DNA of 64,000 nucleotides, taken from NCBI RefSeq assembly GCF_042100115.1, contig NC_091278.1:682001-746000 (forward strand). The letters are read 5' to 3'. A model generated the notes under the pieces. The model was not told where the DNA came from and did no database searches. It was given only the letters and a program-made list of their open reading frames with translations. Below, one piece after another: positions 55,802 to 64,000 of this stretch. The translations under genes were made by a program, and so were the position numbers. Every line of letters starts with the position of its first letter. Position 1 is the first letter of the stretch. The stretch is from Alternaria dauci (Eukaryota; Ascomycota; Dothideomycetes; Pleosporales; Pleosporaceae).

Positions 55802-56693
55802 TCATCGCAGACCAGATATGTCTCTCGACATGGAGGTAACACGGTCTTCAAGTTCCTTCTTCTTTTTCTCAAGTTGACGCGTCTCCTCTTCCTCCCGTCT
55901 TAGGTCTTCTTCCGTCAACGGCGCCGCAACAGGCCCCAGCTCCTCTTCGACCTCGTCGACATCCTCGTCCATGTAGTCTCCTCGTGACCGGCTCAGCTTG
56001 CCAAGCTGAGCTTGTTGTTCGGCGAGACGCGCTTCGTAGTATTCTACCGAGGCTGCGAGTTGTGCGTGTCGTTGGCGCATGGCTGCGATTCTGTCGTGGA
56101 TTCCTGGTATGGGGCTGTGCTTGGTTAGCTACGAGTAATGTCTTGTGGTATTTCGAGACGCACTAGACTCGGAGCAACTTCTCGGCGCCTTCCAGCAGAG
56201 ACTCAACGTCGACTTCGTTCTTGTTGCTGCCATTGTACATTCTATAGCCTAGGCCAGAGCCTGCTCCGCCGCCGCCGCCTCGTCGTATCCTCTCTACCAG
56301 CTCATTTCCGAGGACCGCAGCTACGGCCGTGTTCCGCCTGGGTGCTCTTACGGCATTTGCACCGCCTCCAGATGTGCTAGTGCCGCCGCCTCCGTTGGGA
56401 TTGAAGATGGTGTTGCGCCTGTTGGTAGACGGAGCTGGTTCGGCATGCTTAGGTGCTGCGGGTGGTGGGGGGACGGAGAACAGAGCGCGTTCGTGGACCT
56501 CAGTGTCTCGGATCAAGCTCGTGATATCGTGGTTTTGGAGCAAGGCGTTGGTGAAGATCTTGGGCGGGGCGAACCTGGGGGTCTGTTCAGTCGAGTGCTA
56601 TAGCGGGTGAATGGACGGTGGGACCAACGGCAACTCTGCGATTGACGCGGCGCAAAGCGAAATCTGCTCTAGATGCGCATCTAACAGCGTCAT
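55802..56693 (-). CDS. SPC34: DASH complex subunit SPC34
   Basis: Exons 56693-56629, 56574-56164 and 56114-55802 give 262 residues. Exon 1 encodes MTLLDAHLEQISLCAASIAE, and splicing across GTTGGT...CCCCAG gives ELPFAPPKIFTNALLQNHDI, the family N-terminal motif, continuing with LIRDTEVHERALFS. A Gly/Asn/Arg-rich low-complexity part (about 70-130) follows. The second intron (GTGCGT...GCACAG) splits a Tyr codon at 159, then IPGIHDRIAAMRQRHAQLAA starts a C-terminal coiled coil with a charged EEEETRQLEKKKKEL stretch. Spc34 belongs to the DASH/Dam1 ring that links kinetochores to spindle microtubules; its coiled coil fits. The donor GTTGGT is weak but the homology is clear. It is head-to-head with RPN3. 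Confidence 0.9.
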
Positions 56694-56926
56694 GATAGGC
56701 GTAAGCTGTATACAAAAAGGGCACGCCAGGCGGGAACGTGGGGTGTAAACAATGGCCGGTCGGTGCTCGACAACTATTCCCCGATGTTCCGCCGCGCTGG
56801 CGTCAGTGAAGCTGGGAGCTCAACATCACCAAAGCATCAACACCAACCCACACCCACCACCACCACTCCCTCCACATCGCCCGCACCTTCCGTCTCCTCC
56901 GCATACACACCTCAAGAGCGACCATC
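56694..56926. promoter_or_regulatory. Shared divergent promoter SPC34/RPN3
   Basis: Only 233 bp separate the two start codons. The RPN3 side is a CCACCACC/CATCACC-rich leader. I see no GGTGGCAAA proteasome element as used in yeast and no TATA box. Confidence 0.5.
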
Positions 56927-58656
56927 ATGGCGGACAGCATGGAAGGCGTCGTCGTCGAGGGCGAGCAGCCCAAAACCGAGAACGTGGAGCAAAAGGCCAT
57001 TGCTGGTAAGTAGACGACTCGCGCCGCGCAGCATGCCTTTTACCTCAAAGTGCCCCTGTACCAACTGCACCACGTCGTGGCCGGTCCGCAAGATGTGTCC
57101 GAACCATATCATCGCCACCGAGATTGCGGCCTGCAAGTATCTCTACCACCGTGCTGACCCGACGACGACAGACATCCGGGCCAACTTTGTCCTCCTCGAG
57201 CGAGCCGTCGCCCAGTTTGATGCCCGCTTCACCCTGCGCGCCCTCCGCTCCATATCCTCGCTCCGCAAGAGGCTCACCGACCGCGTGCTTTGCTCTGTCA
57301 TCATCCTGACATACTCGCCCAACAACGCCACGGCGCGCAACTTCATCGAATACATTGGCATGGATGGCGAGGCGATACAGAGCGTCGTGTCCCAGTACAA
57401 GGAGGAGGTTCAACTTAACAAGAACAACACCAAGGAGCCCCTGCCCGAGGTGGATATCTACATAGCCATCCTGATACAGGTATGTTTGTAGACGGCATGA
57501 CTGGTGGATTCGCTAACACCCGCAGGTCTATCTCTACGACCAGAAGGAGTTTGAAGAGGGCGCCGAGTTCGCCGAGACGCTGGTAGACAAGATCCGGGAG
57601 CTGAACAGGCGGACATTGGACTCGTTAGCCGCCAAGGCCTACTTCTACTTCTCCCTGTTCCACGAAGAGATGGATCCCAAGCCCCCGTCGAAGCAGTCGC
57701 CCGTCATCCAGATCCGCGGAAAGCTGCTCGCTGCGCTACGAAGCGCAGTGCTCAGGAAAGATCCCGATACGCAGGCAGCTGTCACCACACTGCTGCTCCG
57801 AAACTACCTCTCGACCGCCGACATCACACAAGCCGATCTCCTTGTTGCGCAGACGCAATTCCCACCACAAGCCCCGAACAACCAGGTTGCGAGATACCTG
57901 TACTACCTTGGCCGCATACGGGCTATTCAGCTGTCCTACACCGAGGCACACGAGCACCTGGTCAGCGCTACGCGCAAGTCGCCCTCGGCTCACTGTGCAA
58001 CGGGCTTCTACCAGGCTTCGATGAAGCTCCTGGTAGTCGTTGAGCTGCTGATGGGTGACATTCCCGAGCGCGAGGTCTTCAGCCAGCCCCGTCTGGAGCG
58101 TGCCATGGAGCCCTACTTCCGCCTCGTCCAGGCAGTCCGCGTTGGCGATCTACAGGGTTTCCTCAAGGTGGTGCAGACATCGTCGTCCGTCTTCCAGCGC
58201 GATGGCACCTACACGCTCATCCTCCGTCTGCGACAAAATGTCATCAAGACTGGCATCCGTATGCTATCGCTTTCGTACTCGCGCATCTCGCTCCGCGACA
58301 TCTGCATTCGTCTTGGCCTTGAGAGCGAGGAGTCGGCCGAGTACATTGTTGCCAAGGCTATTCGCGATGGCGTCATAGAGGCGTCGATTGATCACGAGAA
58401 GGGCTTCATGCAGACCAAGGTTGCTGGCGACATCTACGCCACCCGTGAGCCTGGCGAGGCATTCCACGAGCGTATCCGGGCGTGCTTGACTCTTCACGAC
58501 GAGTGTGTCAAGGCAATGCGATACCCCATGAACCAACATCGTCTGGAGCTCAAGAACGCTCAAGAGGCGCGGGAGCGCGAGCGCGAACTGGCCAAGGAGA
58601 TTCAAGATGGTGATATTGACGAGGACGACGCTGGTGGAGACTTTGAGGGCTTGTAG
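56927..58656 (+). CDS. RPN3: 26S proteasome lid subunit RPN3
   Basis: Exons 56927-57005, 57172-57479 and 57526-58656 give 505 residues. Exon 1 encodes MADSMEGVVVEGEQPKTENV. The 166-bp first intron (GTAAGT...GCTGACCCG...ACAG) is fixed by family similarity: it joins KAIA to DIRANFVLLERAVAQFDARF. LRALRSISSLRKRL, YLYYLGRIRAIQLSYTEAHE and FYQASMKLLVVVELLMGDIP form the TPR-like helical part. The PCI domain (about 350-450) has TLILRLRQNVIKTGIRMLSL, the winged-helix YSRISLRDICIRLGL, and IRDGVIEASIDHEKGFMQT. The acidic end (DIDEDDAGGDFEGL) is normal. Rpn3/PSMD3 is a structural subunit of the proteasome regulatory-particle lid. Confidence 0.95.
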
Positions 58657-59116
58657 AGGCGTCGTACAGCTTGGACGATTCATTCCGTGAGCGTGTAATA
58701 TAGCCGCAAAAGGGCTGGCATTGATAGAGGTTCCAGACAGCGTGGGACAGTCATGTTAATGATGCATGAATAGAAGACATCCGAGACGTCAGCACATATG
58801 TTCGAGCACACGTGTGACATGTGATAGACGGTATAAGAGTCGCTAATCTGACAGATGCATCCATGCAGCGCATCGGCGCGAGAACTAGGAACTAGCCAGT
58901 TGCAGCAAGATTCCGTGAAGGGTCCCCGCAGCTTGTCCCAGGCCCGACGCTCCTGCCCCACACCAGCTCTCTCCCTCTCCCGAACGTCACTTTGCGATTG
59001 CCATCATCTCCGTGCCGTTTGACCATTCAATCATGATTCACTGCCGCAGCCATGTAAGTCGTGTCCCACAGAGTAACTCGGCCCGCCGCACACTGCCCGT
59101 CTGAATCCATTTCCTA
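58657..59116. other. Intergenic region RPN3 to AVO2-like
   Basis: 460 bp, with the 3' flank of RPN3 and promoter of the ankyrin gene. It may include a tiny 5' exon and intron of the latter (see that entry). Confidence 0.5.
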
Positions 59117-60040
59117 ATGTCCATCAACAGGATTGACGTACCCCGGCGACTGCGGCGCGCCATCCTCCTCAACGACCTCACACTCGTCCAACGCATCATC
59201 CGCAACAACCACACATACCTGCGCAACCCCGACTTTGAAGACCGCTCCAACACGTCGCTGCACCTCGCCGCGAAACATGGCTTCACCACCATTGCCGAGT
59301 ACCTCGTCGACGCGGGCCACGAAGACGGAATGATCAGCCGCAACAACGACTGGGAAACGCCTCTGATGCTGGCCGCGAGCGCTGGAAAAGAAGAGTGCGG
59401 CGTCTACCTCGCCAAGCGCTTTCCCGAATCCATCGACTGGAAGAACAAAGCCGGTCTCGACGCGTTGATGCTGGCGTGTAAATCTGGTTCGGGGACGCTG
59501 CATCTCATCCCCACGTTGATTCTCCACGGACCCAGCATACTTTCTGCGAGCGACGCGCAGGGCAACACGGCGCTGCATCATGCTTCTGCGGCGGGAGAAC
59601 TAAAGGCGCTGAGGATGTTGTTGCAGTATGGTGCGAATCCGCTGGCGAGTAATAGCTACAGCTGGACGCCTGTCCACTACTCGGCCACGACTGCGGCAGA
59701 GGCGTATTTCAAGACGCTCATCATCGAGTTTGAGAAGAAGAAGGCCGAGGGGAAACGCGCGGTCAAGGAGAGGGAACGGCAGCGTACTGCTGGTGTCAGG
59801 CTGGTTACTGATGCCGAGGGTTTGGGAGGCGCGAATGCAGGCGTGCCAGAGGGGAGGGCTTCTGTTGAAAGTAATAGACAGAGGGCGAGGGATGATGCGG
59901 CTATTGCAGGACTTCCGGCGCCCGGTATGATGGAGTGGAGTCCTATAGGGAGGAGGGCTATGACGCCCACTGAAGGGAGGGGCTGGACGTTTACGCCTGA
60001 TGGAATGAGGCCGAGGGCTGAGACGGGCGAGTCTATATGA
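59117..60040 (+). CDS. AVO2-like ankyrin protein (TORC2 candidate)
   Basis: A single-exon model of 307 residues starting MSINRIDVPRRLRRAILLND. About four to five ankyrin repeats span 15-200: NTSLHLAAKHGFTTIAEYLV, WETPLMLAASAGKEECGVYL, LDALMLACKSGS and NTALHHASAAGELKALRMLL. An EFEKKKAEGKRAVKERERQR helix and a Gly/Arg/Pro-rich tail follow. The order and the opening VPRRLRRAIL...LVQRIIRNN resemble yeast Avo2, a TORC2-associated protein, so an AVO2 homologue is likely though shorter. An alternative start is equally legal: 'AT' at 59052-59053, an intron 59054-59130 (GTAAGT...ATCAACAG), then G-ATT, giving MIDVPRRL. The sequence alone does not decide. Confidence 0.85.
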   Translation: MSINRIDVPRRLRRAILLNDLTLVQRIIRNNHTYLRNPDFEDRSNTSLHLAAKHGFTTIAEYLVDAGHEDGMISRNNDWETPLMLAASAGKEECGVYLAKRFPESIDWKNKAGLDALMLACKSGSGTLHLIPTLILHGPSILSASDAQGNTALHHASAAGELKALRMLLQYGANPLASNSYSWTPVHYSATTAAEAYFKTLIIEFEKKKAEGKRAVKERERQRTAGVRLVTDAEGLGGANAGVPEGRASVESNRQRARDDAAIAGLPAPGMMEWSPIGRRAMTPTEGRGWTFTPDGMRPRAETGESI

Positions 60041-60470
60041 GCGTACATTGGGTCTTACAAGGTGTTGGCATCAAACAAGGAGCACTGAGGAGCGGAGCTT
60101 TGGTGTTGTGGGGTCACGGTTTGTATTCTGGTACGTTTGGCACCACTCATACTCTCTCATGTTCTTTTCACTAAGAAACAAATGTTTCTTGGGTTTGTCC
60201 TTGATATCTCATATACCACAAATACACTTCTTCCGCGATACAATACAGTATAACTCAACAGCGCTGTGCCTGCGTCTTGTCACCAGGACATCCATCAAAT
60301 CAAGTCCATACGCCACGCCATTAGACTTCTCGACCCAATTCACAACTACGCTTTTCGCCAAACTCTGCACTGAACCAAAAATACCCCCCTGTTCTAAAAG
60401 CCATACATCTAGCACCCCACAACACCCTAGCAAACAGACCCCCTTACATTTTTTCTTCCCCGCCACCTCC
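60041..60470. other. Convergent intergenic region
   Basis: 430 bp between the ankyrin gene (plus) and the hypothetical minus-strand gene. A plus-strand ORF runs through but is antisense to that gene and not protein-like. Confidence 0.5.
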
Positions 60471-61238
60471 TCACATCCACGCAGCCATCTCCCTTGTCGC
60501 AGACACAGGACACGCCGGCCAATGGTATCTGCTGAGCTGCCGAGGCCACAGTATCTCATGCACACATCCAGGACACCCGTGCTGGCTATCGCGGTAGTAC
60601 CAAGCTTCGTGGACCTGTACTGGATATTGACCGCGTTGAGTGTTGATGCCCGGAGGCGGGTATCGACCTCGTGCAGAGAAGTAGATGATTTGAGGCGAGG
60701 CGTGACATGGAGGAGCGCAAGGAGTCGGTGGTGGGTTCTGGGCGCGTGGGATGGAGAGACCTGGGGGTGGGGGGATACCTCGTTGTGTGGAGAGAGTTTG
60801 GGGTGGTGGGCGGTAGGGGGTTGAGATGAGTTGGGTGGGATGGGTTAGGGTGTTGTGGCTTGGGTGGATGGGACTTTGGTTGCTGAAGCTTTGGTTGCTG
60901 GGGCTCCGGTCGTCGTAGCGTGGTATGATGATGTTCTTGGAGACGTTCGTAGAAGCACTATTGTCCAGGCCGTATCTGTGATGGGTAGAAGATTGACGGC
61001 TTGCGGTAATAGGAAATGGGGCGTTACGTATATTGTCGTATGCGTCGCTAGAAGTGCGCTTATAAGGATCTCGTGTATATAAGGACTGGTTCGCGGTTGT
61101 GTTGGCTATTGTAGTAGCCAAGTCGTTTTCGGAAGCGGAAGATAAGTCGTTGTAGATGCTGTTGGAAATAATTTGCGTATGAGGTAGCTTTCCATTCTCA
61201 AGCAGGCTGTGGATACGCCCGAAGCTGTAAGAAGACAT
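60471..61238 (-). CDS. Hypothetical Ser/Asn/Pro-rich protein
   Basis: A single-exon model of 255 residues starting MSSYSFGRIHSLLENGKLPH. The first two thirds are rich in Ser, Asn, Thr and His (SRQSSTHHRYGLDNSAST, SPSNQSFSNQSPIHPSHN). A Pro-rich part follows (TPYRPPPQTLSTQRGIPPPP), then a distinct C-terminus with aromatic and Cys residues (HEAWYYRDSQHGCPGC, YHWPACPVS). The composition is coherent and unlike the flanks, which supports coding, but I recognise no family. Introns may be missing and the C-terminal Cys part could belong to another exon frame. Function unknown. Confidence 0.45.
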   Translation of the reverse strand: MSSYSFGRIHSLLENGKLPHTQIISNSIYNDLSSASENDLATTIANTTANQSLYTRDPYKRTSSDAYDNIRNAPFPITASRQSSTHHRYGLDNSASTNVSKNIIIPRYDDRSPSNQSFSNQSPIHPSHNTLTHPTQLISTPYRPPPQTLSTQRGIPPPPGLSIPRAQNPPPTPCAPPCHASPQIIYFSARGRYPPPGINTQRGQYPVQVHEAWYYRDSQHGCPGCVHEILWPRQLSRYHWPACPVSATREMAAWM

Positions 61239-62349
61239 TCTATAGCATGTAGTGTGTGCTGTACAATATCGGTGTCAAATGTGTGTTGTAGAAGAGCGTG
61301 TTCGATAAGCCTCGAGGGAAGAATTCTGATTTTCAAGTAGACCGAGCACGAAATATATTCAAGACGATGATGTGATGTTTGAGTTTTGAATGGTCATGAT
61401 ATGGTTTTTATACGAACTTTCTTTGGAGGTGCGAGTGCCAGTGATGAAGCCTCCTCATACAAACATGGCTCAAGTCGCCGGTTCCATGGTAAAAAAAAAA
61501 GTTGAACAAGTGGATTGGAAGAATTGTTACCGTGGAACGCCTGCCTCATGGTACGCTACTGGGAATGAGATGATTAGCGGGGGAGCTCTTTCTTGAAGAA
61601 TCGCGTGGGCAGAGTATGAAAAGAAAGAGCCATAGGTCGAGTGGAGTGAACCTAAACAGCACGCGAAGGCGCATAGTTCCAAGGGTTTGTATCAGGTATA
61701 GTGTTAGATTCACGCATTCGCTACCACGGCGCATTCGTTACGCGTTCCACGTCTCTAAGCCGAAATCTCTTGTGGGCATATCACAATACCAGGGATGTTA
61801 TGAGTCTTTGATCTGCATGACGAGGTTTCCTCCTCCATTAGAACGGATAAGATACCTAGTCTCGTATTCCAGTCAACAAGATTAAGTCTAGACACCATGG
61901 CGGATAATGCCACGTTTCCCGTGACCACCTACGCAGATACAACGCAGTTTGGGCAAACACTCACGCTAAATGATCATAAAGCACAGGAATGTCAAATGAA
62001 GTGGTTTAATATTTGATTTGCATTTCATATTAAACATAAACTCGTCTGGAGTCTGCGAAATGAGCAAGTTAAAATTCGAGATTGTACCAAAACGCCACCC
62101 AAAAAGTGAAAAAGGCCAATTGCTGCCTCACTCCCCCACTGCCAAGATGGGCTGGTGATTTCCGGACCGCCCTTGATGTATACCCCAAGATGCCACATGA
62201 TTATTGTAAAAGAAACGCCGCCTGATCACGCGCCCAGTTCCAATGCTCATTGTAAAAGGCCGATGAAGTCGTGATTGCGATACGTGGTGTGATTTTAGAT
62301 GTGGTGACATGGAAATGTGATGAGAGAATCGTGTAAATGTCTTTGATGT
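61239..62349. other. Intergenic region
   Basis: About 1.1 kb, promoter of the hypothetical gene at left and MPE1-like 3' flank at right. An A10 run lies near 61492-61501. No gene supported. Confidence 0.55.
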
Positions 62350-64000
62350 TCAAAGGTAGCGGAAGTCTGGTGCGCGAGATCTGCGGTTGCGACCTCGAGG
62401 GTTAACTGGCTGCCTGTCGTACGCATCGTTAGGGTCCTGCTGTCCTTGTGCCTGCCCTTGCCCGTTGCCCCATTGTCCTTGTGCCTGTCCACCCCATCCG
62501 TACTGCTGCTGATTGTACTGCTGACCAAACTGTTGTTGTTGCCCGTAGCCAAAGTTTTGCTGAGGAAACCACTGTTGTTGTGGCATCTGTTGCTGTTGCT
62601 GCGGCTGGAAGTTCATCTGAAAGCCGTTCTGGAAGCCCATTTGCTGAGGCATCTGTATTGGCATAGGCATACCCATCGGCATTCCCATAGGCCCCATCGG
62701 TGTATTCTTGAGCATCTCCATCTGTTGTATAAAGTCCTGCTCCATCTTTGAGGCGGGATCCGCCGCTTGACGCATCGCTTTCGGTGCGGTGGGAGGTTTG
62801 ATGTCTGTAGGAGGCTGCTTCCGCTTCTTTGAAGAGGTTGAGTCAGTATCGGAGACTTCATCAGCCGCAGCAGTCGCCGCCGCCGCCGGAGTAGCAGTAG
62901 TGGTGGCATTTGTATCGTCATTTGCGACAGAAGAAGATGCGTTGTCAGTAGCAAGTGATTGATTAACAGATTCATTTGTTGAAGCAACTGCTGCCTTTGC
63001 TGCCTTTTCCCTCTCTGCTGCCTTCTCTGCGTCGTATGCCTTGAGTGACTTGACCATATCGTCATCAGTAACGAGATCATCCATTAGAACATCCTCCTTT
63101 GCGCAGTTTGGACAAATCAGATCACCGTCTGCCAGCGCATTGTCGATGCACTCGCGGCAGTATGTCTTACCACAACAGGGTGTCTTGACTGGGTCGACAA
63201 ATCTTTGATTGTCGATGGGGCATTCGAATCCGCGCTCGCGAAGTTCTTTGCTTGCTGCGTCAGCGCTTGCTGCGCGCGCTCGTGATGCATTTGTCTTCTC
63301 TTGAAATTTGTCCCATGTCTTCTGATCCGTCATGACTTGCACGTATTCGCCGTCGGCGTTGAGCATGACGCCCTTTGCAGCCTCTTCGTCGACAGGCTTC
63401 TCGACCTTCTTGAGGAAGGACTGCGGTATGCCGGTCGTGCGCTTCGCTTGGAAAACGGGTTTGAAGTCGGGATCGTCGTTCGTAGGGCAGGCTTGAATCC
63501 AGTGGCCTTTGATGTTGCAGCGGCGGCATACGTAGCCTGGCGGAGGAGGATGTGAAGGGACGACGACGTTCTTGGTGTTGTTCTTGCGATAGACGGGCTT
63601 TGCATGTGAAAGTGCCTCCTTCTGCGCATCCCAGGCCATTGCGGATTCGGCCAAAAACGCGGCTTCAGCATCTTCTGGTGTCGCATTGCTTGTGGGGGGT
63701 GCAGGCGCGACAGGCTTGCTTTGTGTTGTAAAGGCACGAACAGGGGGCTTGCCGGTGACATATCTGGCCGCCCGGCCTTGCCCGCGAGGCGCTGGACGGC
63801 GAATCGCTATGACAGTGGAGGATCGCGGTATCAACGTAGTGTCGTCTTTGTATTCGGAAGCGGGGTCATCTTGGGGGTATATATGTAGGTTGAAATCGGT
63901 TCCGTCGCCGAGGCCGCTTGCGCTGATTATCTCCTTCTTGAGCTCGAAAACACTCAAATCGGTGCCGTTGAATACTATACGCTCGCTATCTTTCGAGTTC
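62350..64000 (-). CDS. MPE1: MPE1/RBBP6-like 3'-end processing factor, partial
   Basis: The coding frame runs from the stop at 62350 to the window edge; 549 residues are visible and the N-terminus lies beyond 64000. The start is therefore missing, not mutated. First comes the end of a DWNN ubiquitin-like domain (RIVFNGTDLSVFELKKEIIS...), then a CCHC zinc knuckle (CRRCNIKGHWIQACP) and FKPVFQAKRTTGIPQSFLKK. A RING/U-box-like module follows (CPIDNQRFVDPVKTPCCGKT, then YCRECIDNAL, ICPNC). The tail is Met/Pro- and Gln-rich (MGMPMGMPMPIQMP; QQQQ runs). Mpe1 is a subunit of the cleavage and polyadenylation factor acting on mRNA 3' ends in the nucleus; RBBP6 is the animal counterpart. Domain order fits exactly. 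Confidence 0.93.
   Translation of the reverse strand, partial: NSKDSERIVFNGTDLSVFELKKEIISASGLGDGTDFNLHIYPQDDPASEYKDDTTLIPRSSTVIAIRRPAPRGQGRAARYVTGKPPVRAFTTQSKPVAPAPPTSNATPEDAEAAFLAESAMAWDAQKEALSHAKPVYRKNNTKNVVVPSHPPPPGYVCRRCNIKGHWIQACPTNDDPDFKPVFQAKRTTGIPQSFLKKVEKPVDEEAAKGVMLNADGEYVQVMTDQKTWDKFQEKTNASRARAASADAASKELRERGFECPIDNQRFVDPVKTPCCGKTYCRECIDNALADGDLICPNCAKEDVLMDDLVTDDDMVKSLKAYDAEKAAEREKAAKAAVASTNESVNQSLATDNASSSVANDDTNATTTATPAAAATAAADEVSDTDSTSSKKRKQPPTDIKPPTAPKAMRQAADPASKMEQDFIQQMEMLKNTPMGPMGMPMGMPMPIQMPQQMGFQNGFQMNFQPQQQQQMPQQQWFPQQNFGYGQQQQFGQQYNQQQYGWGGQAQGQWGNGQGQAQGQQDPNDAYDRQPVNPRGRNRRSRAPDFRYL

Noticed and set aside
60048..60824. 258-codon plus-strand ORF
   Set aside because: Mostly antisense to the Ser/Asn/Pro-rich gene; begins inside the 3' flank of the ankyrin gene and has no protein-like conserved segment.
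62613..63080. 155-codon minus-strand ORF in the MPE1 region
   Set aside because: Out-of-frame shadow of the Gln/Met-rich MPE1-like coding sequence.
1..64000. Secondary-metabolite cluster or CRISPR array
   Set aside because: No PKS, NRPS, terpene cyclase or P450 genes and no regularly spaced direct repeats were seen.

Overview
The window is nuclear DNA of a filamentous ascomycete. The evidence is about 24 protein genes with short (46-190 bp) GT-AG introns carrying CTAAC/CTGAC-type branch sites, one intron-bearing nuclear tRNA-Leu(CAA), and conserved eukaryotic proteins (eL19, SPT3, DPH5, cullin-3, RPN3, SPC34). The gene repertoire (HET-domain protein, fungal Zn2Cys6 regulator, FLC channel, GH81 and GH128 glucanases, secreted proteins typical of Pezizomycotina) points to Pezizomycotina. 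Dothideomycetes/Pleosporales is my best guess by general resemblance, not proven. I see no transposon, CRISPR array, rRNA or obvious RIP-mutated block.

Layout. 1-10 kb: a secreted Asp/Asn/Ala-rich protein, a gene with a CRIB-like N-terminus, and a tandem pair of F-box-like paralogues. 11-20 kb: a housekeeping block with a coiled-coil protein, eL19, SPT3 (SAGA), DPH5 (diphthamide) and a small acidic protein. 22-29 kb: a Zn2Cys6 transcription factor, a HET-domain protein and the rRNA-processing factor LCP5. 30-34 kb: cullin-3 divergent from the mitochondrial Hsp70 escort protein ZIM17. 35-40 kb: a Cys-rich single-pass membrane protein, a frameshifted four-helix membrane protein, tRNA-Leu and a secreted cyclohexadienyl-dehydratase-like protein. 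42-53 kb: surface and wall genes (FLC-type TRP-like channel, GH128 glucanase, a small secreted protein, GH81 glucanase). 54-64 kb: a WW protein, DASH subunit SPC34 head-to-head with proteasome RPN3, an AVO2-like ankyrin protein, a hypothetical gene and the 5'-truncated MPE1/RBBP6-like factor.

Exon models were built by hand from splice sites and protein similarity, and coding lengths were checked to be multiples of three. Housekeeping genes often occur as divergent pairs sharing 230-420 bp (SPT3/DPH5, HET/LCP5, CUL3/ZIM17, SPC34/RPN3). Accessory genes (HET, F-box pair, PheC-like, secreted proteins) are interspersed and sit beside most of the large gene-poor gaps (about 0.8-2.2 kb).

The most unusual observations are: an eL19 start codon split by an intron, a 576-bp first intron in SPT3 with a possible alternative start, a GC-AG intron in ZIM17, a one-base frameshift in an A6 run of a membrane-protein gene, F-box paralogues that differ by one intron, a bacterial-type PheC-like enzyme carrying a secretion signal, and stop-free in-frame introns in the FLC and GH81 genes.
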